Part shown: positions 35,719-44,744 of the stretch, one piece after another
How positions within the stretch are numbered: position 1 is the first letter of the stretch
Layout of the letters: each line of letters starts with the position of its first letter
Assembly: GCA_019694455.1 (NCBI GenBank)
Contig: JAIBBY010000036.1
Span: 1 to 51,162 of the forward strand
Direction of reading: 5' to 3'
DNA length: 51,162 bases
Source: Pirellulales bacterium
Lineage (GTDB): Bacteria; Planctomycetota; Planctomycetia; Pirellulales; JAEUIK01
Position numbers and translations under genes: made by a program
The notes under the pieces: generated by a model
Told to the model about the DNA's origin: nothing
The model's database searches: none
Seen by the model: only the letters and a program-made list of their open reading frames with translations

Positions 35719-36261
35719 CTAGCGCTGCGCCATGCGCGGCGAGTTGCGATGCACATGTCGCGTGGTGCGCGTCGGCACGTGTCGACTCTTGACCGGTTGC
35801 GCGGGCGTCGATTGCCCTTCGCTCACCACCCGGTCCTCGCGGTGGATCACCTTGGCGCCAGGCGGCAAGTTCATTTCCGAGTCGCTCGGCGCGCGGCCCA
35901 TCGACGCCATCCGCTCGGCCGGAGCATGGCCTCGCGACACCACGCCGTCGGCCGGCGTCGGCTGCCCCGCGTAGCCAGCGTAGCCGCCGTGTGGCAGATA
36001 GCCCGGGTAGCCTGTCTGCGATCCCGTCCAGTTGCCGCAGCCATCGCATGGATCGTGGCAAGCGGGCGGATCGCTCAAAACGCCGTAATACATCTCGCCG
36101 CAGCCGCTTTCGCAGGCGCAGTCGGGCAGGCAATTGCGGAGCGGAAAAATGCCGCAGTGCCGACGTGTGAACGTCATGCAGAGGATTTCACGCAGCACGC
36201 CGCAGCCCGTGGAACTGGTCAGCGTGACCATCATGAGAGCCAACAGAATCAGGCGTCTCAT
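35719..36261 (-). CDS. Cys-rich lipoprotein of unknown family
   Basis: The protein has 180 residues. A lipoprotein signal ends in 'LTSSTGC' with the lipidated Cys20. The mature N-terminal half is Cys-rich ('CMTFTRRHCGIF', 'CLPDCACESGCGEMYYG', 'CHDPCDGCG'), then Gly/Tyr/Pro-rich, and the tail is basic ('SRHVPTRTTRHVHRN'). Short Cys/Gly/Tyr-rich lipoproteins of this style are frequent in Pirellulales and lack assigned functions. It converges on the SGNH gene and stands alone otherwise. Confidence 0.72.
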   Translation of the reverse strand: MRRLILLALMMVTLTSSTGCGVLREILCMTFTRRHCGIFPLRNCLPDCACESGCGEMYYGVLSDPPACHDPCDGCGNWTGSQTGYPGYLPHGGYAGYAGQPTPADGVVSRGHAPAERMASMGRAPSDSEMNLPPGAKVIHREDRVVSEGQSTPAQPVKSRHVPTRTTRHVHRNSPRMAQR

Positions 36262-36506
36262 GGCGCCGCTCCTTTCTCATCGACCGCGTTGACGAGGCGT
36301 CGCGTCGACGCCTGCGAGGCATACCCCAAGGGTTTATCGACCGACTTTTGGCGAAAATCCACAGAATCGATACAACCGTCGCTAGCAGCAGCACAGCCAG
36401 TACGTCGCGCGTACGCCCCTTTGCTTGCGGATTGGCGCGACCCGCGGTTTGATTGCCCCTGCGCAGTGCTCTGAAAAGTCCCGCGCGAGTCGCTCGACCC
36501 GTCGAT

Positions 36507-36824
36507 TCAGGCGACTTCCCAATCCACGATCAGCGCGCCAGCCAGGCCCCCTTCCAACAGCGGCACAATTCGGCCTTTCACGCGTTCATGCTCCGGGTGG
36601 GGCATGTACGCGCTCACCGCGGCCAAATCCGCGAAAGTCATCACAAATCCATGAGTGAAGCCTTGATGCAGCCCTTCTTGGCTGTTGTTGGCCCCCCAAG
36701 AAAAATCCAATATGCCGGGGATCACGCGGCGCAATTCCCCCAACTCGGCCATGACCTCGGCCAGCAATTCTGGCGTTACATCCCGCCGAATCTTCAGCAG
36801 CACCACATGCTTAATCTGTGGCAT
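36507..36824 (-). CDS. Dabb-family (stress-responsive A/B barrel) protein
   Basis: The 105-residue protein matches the Dabb pattern: start 'MPQIKHVVLLKIRRDVTPE', the central 'PGILDFSWGANNSQEGLHQGF', 'THGFVMTFADLAAVSAYMPHPEH' and a final strand 'ALIVDWEVA'. Dabb proteins form dimeric ferredoxin-like barrels; some are stress-induced or polyketide-processing, but most bacterial members have no known role. Length and motif order are complete. It is separated from both neighbours and lies divergently from the giant exported protein gene. Confidence 0.9.
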   Translation of the reverse strand: MPQIKHVVLLKIRRDVTPELLAEVMAELGELRRVIPGILDFSWGANNSQEGLHQGFTHGFVMTFADLAAVSAYMPHPEHERVKGRIVPLLEGGLAGALIVDWEVA

Positions 36825-37323
36825 AGCGCGATCTTACTCCGCTGATGCGATGGTTTCACTGCGCCGACTCGCGGCCGCGCGGTTCAGAAACGGCAATATA
36901 CTGCGCGCCGGCATCTCCCGCACGAACCCTACCCGCATCGCCCCAATTGTCACCAGCCGACATCTTCGGCTGTTGACATCCGGCAACGCGCGTTGCCCCG
37001 CCGCCACCTGTCATTCTCCAGCCGGCACGTTCGCGCGGCGCTCGACGCCGTGCGGGAGTCGCATGACCTAGGCTTGCATGGATCCATCTCTCTCCAGCCG
37101 TTGGCAGGCGGCGGGTGAGACTCGTCTCGCTGGTCATTCGACAACTCATACGCGCGCCTCTCCGCAGCCCCCTTGGGGGCGGATCACTTCGGCGAGCGCG
37201 CGAAAGGTCGCTGCATCATGCTTTGCAATTCGACGCGCGGTATCGCTCATCCTCGTCCGCTCTCGTCACCTGCTGGTTCGCGCTAGCGATCCCAAGAATC
37301 TCCTCCGGACGAGCGAGCCGATC
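36825..37323. promoter_or_regulatory. Intergenic region with hairpin and perfect palindrome upstream of the giant gene
   Basis: The frame of the giant gene is open from 37078, but that part is unlike an N terminus. The region holds a 7-bp hairpin (CAGCCGA at 36954-36960, loop CATCT, TCGGCTG at 36966-36972) followed by a perfect 16-base palindrome GGCAACGC/GCGTTGCC at 36982-36997. The palindrome could be an operator or a structural element; its role is inferred from position only. Confidence 0.4.
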
Positions 37324-40300
37324 ATGCCGACCAAAACTCCATCGTGGAATCAACTGTGGCGCCGCGCCGCCGCCTATCTGGCCGGCAGTCCGACGCGCTC
37401 TCTGCGCCCGCGTCTCCACCACGCGGCCCTGCGCTTCGAGCATCTCGAACAACGACAACTCCACGCGATCACGCCCCTCTCGTTTGTCGAGGTCGATCCC
37501 CGCGGTTGGGAAATCCTTGACGCCGCCATCCAGCGCTCCATCGCGGTCGCTGATCCTCAAGATTTCACCGTCACGCTCAAAGCCGGGCAGGCCATCTCGG
37601 CCGCCCTCTCCGCCACCAGTTCACCCATCTCCCTCTCGCTCACCGATCCCTCGGGCGCCGTCGTCTCCACCTTGTCGCTCGCTAGCGGTCAAGCCGGCGT
37701 GCTAGTGCCGTATGTCGCCCCGGTCGGCGGCACCTTCACCTTCCGCCTCACCAACACCGGCGGCGCGGCCGGCGCGTACGCGCTCGATGTCGCGCTCAAC
37801 TCCGGCGTGGAAGGAATCGACTCCTCCATCGCCAGCCCGCAATCGCTCAACAACACCTACACGGCCATCACCGGCGGCGCCACGCGGTATGCCTATCTCG
37901 GTAGCGCCAACACTCAATCCGGGTCCGACGTCGATTCGTACACCATCGACCTGTCCGGCGCCGTCGGCAAAACGCTCGACCTCCGGGTCGCGGGCCGCGG
38001 CGGCGCCGACTTCAGCGGTCAGCGATTGCAACTCTTCAGTCCTGGCGGCGTGCTGCTGGCCGAAGGCGTCGCCGAAATCGATCCCAACGAGACCACCAGC
38101 CGCTCGCTCGTCATTTCAAAGTACTTCGTGCCGGTGGGCGGCCTCTACACGATTCGCCTCACCTCGCAGACGGCGGGCAACTACGGCCTGGTAGTCAGCG
38201 ATTCAACCCCCACCGCGCCGCTATCGGCAGCCACGGTGCTGAATATGGTGGTCGCCAATCGCTGGACCTCGAAGACCAGCGTCGAGTCGCTCGTCGGCAC
38301 GGTGTCGTTTGATCGATACTTCACCTCGCTCACGACCGACGAGTTGCTGCGAACGCTGCTCAACAACAACCTGATCCGCGGCTATTCCGATCTGGGACTG
38401 CTCAAAGCGGCGCTCCCCAGTCGGCACGTCGATCTCACCAGCCTGCGCCCCGACGGCATTCTCACCGCGCTCGAAACGTCCTGGTATGACTCGCTGCTTG
38501 GTTCTGGCGGCGCCGCCATCGACGCCACTGACGCCAAAGACGCGCTCCGCGCGCTCTACGCCGCCAGCCCCACCGCGCTCTTGGACGTCTTCACCACCCG
38601 CGAACTGCTCGGACTGTTCGACGATTCGATCTCCTCGGCGGCCGGCGCGGCGATCGACCGCATGCACGCCAGCGGCACCCAAGCGACGTCGGACAGCAAC
38701 ATCAGCACGATGCACCAACTGTGGACGCACGACACGGCCGGCAACCTAAACACCCCTACGCCGCAAGACTCCTTCGCCGCCACCAGCGCCCAGCCAGTAG
38801 GCAACCGCACGATGCTCGCCACCAGCTTTTTGGCGATCGACGGCTACGGCAATTCAGATGGTTATAGCTGGGGCTTCGTCGATCCCGTCGATTCTCAGGG
38901 CCAGCCCACCGACTACTTTCTGGTGTGGATGGACCAGTGGGAGCAGGTCATCCGCGCGCGCGTGCAAAGCTTCTTCACGCAATACAAGAACCTTGGCGGA
39001 CAACTCGACTACTTCGCCATGGACATCGAGGACATGAACTTCTCATACTGGGGCATGACCACCTTCGAGCGCCGCGTCAACCCGCAAGTCACCGCCACGC
39101 GCACCGTGTGGCAGGCGCTACAAGCCGATCCCCGTTGGAACGCCCTCAAGGCCGAACTCAAGGCCGCCGGACTCACCGACGACGATCTATCGCTTGCCAA
39201 CATCGGCAACTACAACACGGTCAGCGAGAAGGCCTCCATCTGGAACGGCGTGCTCGAGGCCCGCTTCTCCGGCTACATCAACCGCGCGGTCGTGCAGCCC
39301 ATCCTGGCGCTCTTCCCCAATGCCAAAATCCTCAACTATGGCAGCTACTACCGCAGCACCACCATGCCGTCCACCGAGTATTACGCCTTTCTCGACAGCA
39401 CCGACACGGTCGGCACGCTGATCGGCAATCGACAATCAAAGGAACTGTACGGATATCACACCTCGGTCTACACCAAGGATGGCCAGTCGCAGCCCACGCC
39501 CCCCTTCGAAACACGCATCAAATACGCCTCGGCGACACAGCTCACCAACGGCCAAGGACAACCCACGCTCAACTGTCTGGCCACCATCCAGCTCTTCACG
39601 CCGATACCAGGCCTCAAGCCTGGCGACTCGATCACCATCGAAAACCGCGGCAACAACTGGATCGATCCCCTCTACGCCGGCAAGTGGACCATCCAATCCG
39701 CCTCCGCCGACGGTCTCACCGTCAAGTACGTCTTCACCATTCCCAATATCAACAGCGTGCCCGCCGCCTACGATCTGTCGAATCGCGGCGAGGTCATCAA
39801 CAGCGCCTATCTGGAAACCTGGCGATCCTACAGCGCCTTCATCGCCGACCTCAAAATCGTCCGTACCGAAGTCGGCGCCAGCGACGTCCCCTTTGTTCCC
39901 TGGGTCAGTGGCCGCGATTGGCTGCAGCGCGAGTACGGGCTCAACCACACGTATTACCCGGAAACGATTTTCCACACGGCGCTCAGCGGCGCCGAGGACT
40001 TTCTCTTCTGGAAAGACAGCGCCGATCCTCAAGTCGCCAATCACACCGTCCTGAACAACTTGCTCAAAGAGCTAGATCCCCTCGTCGGCTTCGAGGGGCG
40101 CAAGACCATCACCTTCACCCATGCCGAATGGGACGATGGCTACATGCTCACCGGCATGGAGGCCAACGGCCGCCGTGTCTATCGCCTCACCCCCGATCCG
40201 CTGCTTTCAATCACCAATCTCTCCAGCGGCGGCAACGTCGTCTTTCGTATTGGCGGCAAGACCGTCACCATCCCCCACGCCACCCTATACACTCCCCCGG

Positions 40301-43300
40301 GTGGCAGCGTCTCCAACCTCGGCTACTGGATCGTTCAAACCGCCGGCGCCAACCAACTCACCATGAGCGCCGACCAGGTGGCCGCCGCGGTGCAAAGCGC
40401 TCTGCGACCGCAAATCAGCGCGCCAGACGCACTCGTCGGCCAGGCCATTCCTGTCACCCTCTCGATGAATTCCGCCGCGTTCCCCCCCGGCACACAGTTC
40501 AGCTTCGATATCGATTGGACCGGCGACGGCGTCGTCGATCGCACCATCGTCGGTCCCAGCGGCACACAGGTGAATTGCAGCTTTGCATCCCCTGGCGACT
40601 ACAACATCGTCGTCACCGCGTCGGTGCTCGGCTCCGGTCAAGCCCTTCCCGCCGCTAACCGCCAGGTGCATGTCGGCACATTGCCGTTCACCGACTCCTT
40701 CACCCGCGCTGACAGCACCAGCCTCAGTACCAATTGGAGCGAGCAGTTCGGCGACCTCAAGCTCCAATCCGGCAAGCTCGAACTGGCGTCGGGCGACATG
40801 GCCCTGGCCATCGTCCGCGGCCCCAACACCGCCGACGTCGTCACCAGTGCCAACATCGACCTGCCGGCCGGCGGACGCATCGGCCTCGTCACGCGCTACG
40901 GCGGACCCGGCGACGACAACTGGTACATGGGGCGCATCTATTACTCGGGCAGCACCGCCTACGCCCAAATGCACAAGAGCGTTGGCGGTGTCGTCACGAA
41001 CCTGGGCGAGCGAGTCGTCTCCGGCGCCGCCGGCACGCTCCGCTTCGAGGCCGTCGGAACCAGCCTCAAGCTCTATTGGAACGATCAGCTCGTCGTCTCC
41101 GCCACTGATGCAGCGCTCGCCGTCGGCGCCGTGGGCGCCCGTCTCGGTACGGGCACGCTCGACAATTTTTCAGTGACATTGCCAGCGGCCGCCGCCGCCA
41201 ATCCTCCCACCGCCCCCACGAGCCTCACCGCCGCGGCCGCCAGCGCCTCGCAAATCAATCTGGCGTGGCAGCACTCCGGCGCCGTCGATCGTTTTGAAAT
41301 CCTGCGCCACAACGGCACGCAATACGTCGTGGTCGGCACGGTCGCCGCCGCAGCCCGCGCGTATCAAGACACCGGCCTCGCCGCCGGCACGCAGTATCAG
41401 TATCAGGTTCGCGCGGTCGCCGCCGATGGCCAAACCGCCCTCGCGCAGGTTTCCGCCACCACCGATAGCGCCACGCCGCCGCCGGCTGGCTCCTTCGTCG
41501 ACAACTTCAATCGCCCCAACAGCACCAACCTCGGCGCCAGTTGGAGCGAGCCAGTCGGCAACACGCGCGTCTCCGCCAACAGCCTCATGGTCGAAGGCGC
41601 CGGCGCCGGCATGGCCGTCCTCACTGGCGTCAACTACACAGACGCCGCCATCAGCGCCGATGTCACCGTCCCCACCGATGGCCGCATCGGACTCATCGCC
41701 CGCTACGGCGGCAGTGGCGACTCCGATTGGTACATGGCCCGCATCTACAACTCCGGCAGCCGGGTCTACGCCACGCTCTACAAAAATGTGAACGGCGCCG
41801 TCACCAATCTCGGCGAGCAGATCGTCTCTGGCGACTCCGGCGCCATGCGCTTCGAACTCGAAGGCAATAGCCTCAAGCTCTATTGGAACAACCAACTCGC
41901 CGTCAGCGCGCAAGACAACTCGCTCGCCACCGGCATGGCAGGTGTCCGCCTCGGTGTCGGCACGCTCGACAACTTCAGCGTCACCACCAGCGGCAACCAG
42001 GTCACGCCACCGCCCGCCGCGCCCAATAACGTCACCGCCACCCCGGCCAGCGCCACGCAAATCAACCTCGCCTGGCAGCAGTCGGGCGCCGTCGATCATT
42101 TCGACGTTCTGCGCCACAACGGCGCGCAATATGTCGTCGTCGGCACGGTTGGCGCCGCCGCCCGCGCGTTTCAAGACACCGGGCTCGCCGCCGGCACGCA
42201 ATATCAATATCAGGTTCGCGCCGTTGCCGCCGATGGACAAACCGCGCTCGCGCAGGTTTCCGCCACCACCAACAGCGTCACTCCGCCGCCAGCGGCCACC
42301 TTCAGCGACACCTTCAATCGCGCCGACAGCACCAACCTCGGCGCCAACTGGTCCGAATCGCTCGGCAACGCCAAAATCGTAAACGGTCAACTCGTCAACG
42401 AAGGCGGCGGCGCCGGCATGCCAATCGTCAACAGCGCCGCCGTCGCCAATGGGTCGCTCAGCGCCGATCTGGTCCTGTCCGCCGGCGGCCGCATGGGCAT
42501 CATCGCCCGCTATGGCGGCAGCGGCGACTCCGATTGGTACATGGCCCGCATTTACAACTCCGGCAGCACGGTCTACGCCACGCTCTACAAAAACGTGAAC
42601 GGCGCCGTCACCAATTTCGGCGAGCAAGTCGTCTCCGGTGGCTCGGGCACGCTTCGCTTCGACCTCGATGGCGACAATCTCAAACTTTATTGGAACGATC
42701 AACTCGCCGTCAGCGCGCGCGATGCATCGCTCGCCACCGGCAAGGTCGGTCTGCGCCTTGGTCCTGGCGCCGTCGATAGCTTCTCGGTCAACATTGCCGA
42801 TCAGCAAGTCGCGCAGCCACCGGCTGCCCCCACCAGCGTCACCGCCACCGCCGCCGGCAATAGCCAGATCAACCTTGCTTGGCAGCACTCGGGCACGGTC
42901 GATCACTTCGACATTCTGCGTCACAACGGCACGCAATATGTCGTGGTCGGCACGGTCGGCGCCGCCGCCCGCGTGTATCAAGACACCGGTCTCGCCGCCG
43001 GCACGCAATATCAATATCAGGTCCGCGCCGTCGCGGCCAATGGCCAATCGGCCGAAACTCAGGTCACCGGCGCGACCACCGGCGCCCCTCCCGCCGCGCT
43101 CAACTTTAGTGACTCGTTCACCCGTGCCGACGGCACCAACCTCGGCGCCAACTGGACCGAACCCCTCGGCAACGCCAAGCTCGTCGCCGGACAAATGGTG
43201 ATCGAAGGCGCCAGCGCCGCCATGCCGATCCTCGCCAGCGTCAACGTGGCCGATGTTTCCCTAAGCGCCGATCTCGTCGTGCCCGCCGACGGCCGCCAGG

Positions 43301-43605
43301 GACTCATCGCCCGCTACGGCGGCAGCGGCGACTCCAATTGGTACATGGCCCGCATCTACAACTCCGGCAGCCGGGTCTACGCCACGCTCTACAAGAATGT
43401 GAATGGCGCGGTCATCAACCTCGGCGAGCAGGTTGTCACCGGCGCCACCGGCACGCTCCGCTTCGACTTAAGCGGCGACAATCTCAAGCTCTATTGGAAC
43501 AACCAACTCATCATCAACCGGCAAGACAACTCGCTTGCCACCGGCAAGGTCGGCCTCCGCCTCGGCGCCGGCGCGGTGGAATCCTTCTCCGCCACGTCGC
43601 TGTAG
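37324..43605 (+). CDS. Giant exported modular protein with TIM-barrel-like domain and four C-terminal repeats
   Basis: The protein has 2093 residues from the ATG at 37324. The leader 'LRFEHLEQRQLHAI' near residue 40 resembles the planctomycete surface-protein leader (LEPR-type). Two beta-sandwich domains follow, like bacterial pre-peptidase C-terminal domains (about 75-160 and 175-300). A domain around 500-900 looks like a TIM-barrel hydrolase: 'LDYFAMDIEDMNFSYWG' near 565 could carry acid residues, and a small beta domain ('GLKPGDSITIENRG') is inserted near 770. A PKD-like domain lies at about 1035-1110. The last part is four LamG-like modules starting near residues 1122, 1391, 1660 and 1928, the first three each followed by a fibronectin-III-like domain. 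It is probably a surface or secreted glycan-binding enzyme. Confidence 0.8.
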   Translation: MPTKTPSWNQLWRRAAAYLAGSPTRSLRPRLHHAALRFEHLEQRQLHAITPLSFVEVDPRGWEILDAAIQRSIAVADPQDFTVTLKAGQAISAALSATSSPISLSLTDPSGAVVSTLSLASGQAGVLVPYVAPVGGTFTFRLTNTGGAAGAYALDVALNSGVEGIDSSIASPQSLNNTYTAITGGATRYAYLGSANTQSGSDVDSYTIDLSGAVGKTLDLRVAGRGGADFSGQRLQLFSPGGVLLAEGVAEIDPNETTSRSLVISKYFVPVGGLYTIRLTSQTAGNYGLVVSDSTPTAPLSAATVLNMVVANRWTSKTSVESLVGTVSFDRYFTSLTTDELLRTLLNNNLIRGYSDLGLLKAALPSRHVDLTSLRPDGILTALETSWYDSLLGSGGAAIDATDAKDALRALYAASPTALLDVFTTRELLGLFDDSISSAAGAAIDRMHASGTQATSDSNISTMHQLWTHDTAGNLNTPTPQDSFAATSAQPVGNRTMLATSFLAIDGYGNSDGYSWGFVDPVDSQGQPTDYFLVWMDQWEQVIRARVQSFFTQYKNLGGQLDYFAMDIEDMNFSYWGMTTFERRVNPQVTATRTVWQALQADPRWNALKAELKAAGLTDDDLSLANIGNYNTVSEKASIWNGVLEARFSGYINRAVVQPILALFPNAKILNYGSYYRSTTMPSTEYYAFLDSTDTVGTLIGNRQSKELYGYHTSVYTKDGQSQPTPPFETRIKYASATQLTNGQGQPTLNCLATIQLFTPIPGLKPGDSITIENRGNNWIDPLYAGKWTIQSASADGLTVKYVFTIPNINSVPAAYDLSNRGEVINSAYLETWRSYSAFIADLKIVRTEVGASDVPFVPWVSGRDWLQREYGLNHTYYPETIFHTALSGAEDFLFWKDSADPQVANHTVLNNLLKELDPLVGFEGRKTITFTHAEWDDGYMLTGMEANGRRVYRLTPDPLLSITNLSSGGNVVFRIGGKTVTIPHATLYTPPGGSVSNLGYWIVQTAGANQLTMSADQVAAAVQSALRPQISAPDALVGQAIPVTLSMNSAAFPPGTQFSFDIDWTGDGVVDRTIVGPSGTQVNCSFASPGDYNIVVTASVLGSGQALPAANRQVHVGTLPFTDSFTRADSTSLSTNWSEQFGDLKLQSGKLELASGDMALAIVRGPNTADVVTSANIDLPAGGRIGLVTRYGGPGDDNWYMGRIYYSGSTAYAQMHKSVGGVVTNLGERVVSGAAGTLRFEAVGTSLKLYWNDQLVVSATDAALAVGAVGARLGTGTLDNFSVTLPAAAAANPPTAPTSLTAAAASASQINLAWQHSGAVDRFEILRHNGTQYVVVGTVAAAARAYQDTGLAAGTQYQYQVRAVAADGQTALAQVSATTDSATPPPAGSFVDNFNRPNSTNLGASWSEPVGNTRVSANSLMVEGAGAGMAVLTGVNYTDAAISADVTVPTDGRIGLIARYGGSGDSDWYMARIYNSGSRVYATLYKNVNGAVTNLGEQIVSGDSGAMRFELEGNSLKLYWNNQLAVSAQDNSLATGMAGVRLGVGTLDNFSVTTSGNQVTPPPAAPNNVTATPASATQINLAWQQSGAVDHFDVLRHNGAQYVVVGTVGAAARAFQDTGLAAGTQYQYQVRAVAADGQTALAQVSATTNSVTPPPAATFSDTFNRADSTNLGANWSESLGNAKIVNGQLVNEGGGAGMPIVNSAAVANGSLSADLVLSAGGRMGIIARYGGSGDSDWYMARIYNSGSTVYATLYKNVNGAVTNFGEQVVSGGSGTLRFDLDGDNLKLYWNDQLAVSARDASLATGKVGLRLGPGAVDSFSVNIADQQVAQPPAAPTSVTATAAGNSQINLAWQHSGTVDHFDILRHNGTQYVVVGTVGAAARVYQDTGLAAGTQYQYQVRAVAANGQSAETQVTGATTGAPPAALNFSDSFTRADGTNLGANWTEPLGNAKLVAGQMVIEGASAAMPILASVNVADVSLSADLVVPADGRQGLIARYGGSGDSNWYMARIYNSGSRVYATLYKNVNGAVINLGEQVVTGATGTLRFDLSGDNLKLYWNNQLIINRQDNSLATGKVGLRLGAGAVESFSATSL
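40687..43605 (+). repeat. Tandem array of four ~807-base coding repeats
   Basis: Units begin at 40687, 41494, 42301 and 43105 (spacings 807, 807, 804; the last is partial, lacking the second domain). Each codes a LamG-like domain plus, in the first three, a fibronectin-III-like domain. Units 2, 3 and 4 are strikingly alike at DNA level, for example around the codons for 'DWYMARIYNSGS' (with NWYMARIYNSGS in unit 4), while unit 1 is more divergent. This suggests recent duplication or gene conversion among the last three. Confidence 0.88.
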
Positions 43606-43708
43606 CCACCCGCGAGTCGATTGCCGGCGCTGTGGTTGCTTCACACGCAATCGACCAGTCGGGGGAAAGATTTTGACGCCAGCGGCCAACTGGAATAAAA
43701 CGTCCATC

Positions 43709-43915
43709 ATGCGAAAAGCGAAACGACCGGCGGCGCCAATCACTGACCTATAACGGCGGACGATGCTCGACCGCGACGTGCCACTCTTGGTCATCGATCG
43801 CGAAACGGGGGTCCGCCGGGCATCGATGTGGCGATTCATGCGCGGAGAACAGTCGATTCGGCTCGACATAGCAGACCGTCTGGCGGCTTACTTCCGGTTG
43901 AGACTCTCGGACTAA
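43709..43915 (+). pseudogene. Small XRE-like HTH gene interrupted by an in-frame stop
   Basis: From the ATG at 43709 the frame reads 'MRKAKRPAAPITDL', meets TAA at 43751-43753 and continues in the same frame with 'RRTMLDRDVPLLVIDRETGV', then 'RRASMWRFMRGEQSIRLDIA' and a short tail to the stop at 43913. The part after the stop has the helix-turn-helix pattern of small planctomycete regulators (..GVxRASxxRFxRGExSxRLDxADxLAxYF), and the part before fits their N terminus, so the alignment runs straight through the stop. A single C-to-T change in a CAA codon would explain it. A restart at ATG 43763 could still make a 50-residue product that keeps the core helices. Confidence 0.65.
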
Positions 43916-43920
43916 GTTCG

Positions 43921-44736
43921 ATGCTGGGAAACACCTTCGTCTTTCTGGTAACAGCTACATACCTAGCCGTTACCCTTAACGCAATACTCCAATACGGCAT
44001 TCCCGGGCTGCTCGTAGCACTTCTTCCCGGCCTCGTCGTCTTCTGCCTACTTGGCGAAATGGTGGAGAGTATCGTCCCCAAGAAGTTGCCCTTGTCTGGA
44101 GAAGCCGACCATCATCTACAAATGGAGATGATTAATGGTCCTCAGCAACACAGCGAAGAGCCAGTTAGCCAGCAGACAGTAGAAAGCCAAAAACGGCAAA
44201 AAGAGATTCAACGGCGTCAGCAAGAAGCATGGGAGAGCTATCACAAGAGAAATTGGGTAGCCTTTGTTGACCATATGTCGGGATTGGAGTTTGAGCGATT
44301 CGTCGCCAGCCTTTTCGAGCGCATGGGACATCAGCATGTACGTCTAACTAGTGAGTGTGGAGACCAAGGTGCGGACGTGCTTTGCGAGATGGACGGTGTC
44401 CCAACCGCGATACAAGCTAAGCGATGGAAAAGCAGTGTCGGCAATTCCGCAGTCCGCGAGGTATTAGGCGCAATGCTCTACTACGGCTGTCAAGCCGGGA
44501 TGATTGTTACGAATCAGTCGTTTACAAAGGCCGCCATTCATCTGGCTGAAAAAGACGCTCGCATTAAGCTTTGCGACCGAACAATGCTCGCACGAATGAT
44601 TGAGGAGCATTTCCCGAAGGAGATTCCTCCATTTGACCAGCAGATGTATGACCGAATTGTTAGATGGTCCAGTCGTGGTGCACCACGCGTGACAAACAAA
44701 TCGGCAAGTTGGCGTCATTATCGCAAACGCAGATAG
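43921..44736 (+). CDS. Membrane-anchored Mrr-like restriction endonuclease
   Basis: The protein has 271 residues from the ATG at 43921. Two hydrophobic segments (about 7-22 and 28-45) precede a charged linker (about 60-110) and an Mrr_cat nuclease domain: 'GLEFERFVASLFERMGH' with Glu123, 'CGDQGADVLCEMDG' with the metal-site Asp152, and 'AIQAKRW' with Gln165 and Lys167, the (D/E)xK-type site of the family. Mrr-like enzymes cut modified or foreign DNA. Base composition and codon use (AGA, ATA, AAG) are visibly more AT-rich than in neighbouring genes, a sign of transfer. It starts five bases after the broken HTH gene and lies just before the integrase remnant. Confidence 0.87.
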   Translation: MLGNTFVFLVTATYLAVTLNAILQYGIPGLLVALLPGLVVFCLLGEMVESIVPKKLPLSGEADHHLQMEMINGPQQHSEEPVSQQTVESQKRQKEIQRRQQEAWESYHKRNWVAFVDHMSGLEFERFVASLFERMGHQHVRLTSECGDQGADVLCEMDGVPTAIQAKRWKSSVGNSAVREVLGAMLYYGCQAGMIVTNQSFTKAAIHLAEKDARIKLCDRTMLARMIEEHFPKEIPPFDQQMYDRIVRWSSRGAPRVTNKSASWRHYRKRR

Positions 44737-44744
44737 GCAAATAA

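Noticed and set aside
41170..43194. Long minus-strand open frame (674 codons) opposite the repeat modules
   Set aside because: It mirrors the periodic, GC-rich codons of the plus-strand repeats, has Gly/Ala/Asp-rich low-complexity content and no start signals or domain. It is a shadow of the real gene.
40687..43605. Regular repeats as a possible CRISPR array
   Set aside because: The units are about 807 bases, all coding in one frame; CRISPR repeats are a few tens of bases with unique spacers and no coding constraint.
43606..43708. Left attachment site (copy of the tRNA-Ala 3' end) for the relic island
   Set aside because: I looked for a match to the tRNA 3' segment to the left of the HTH remnant and saw none, so the island's left border is undefined.
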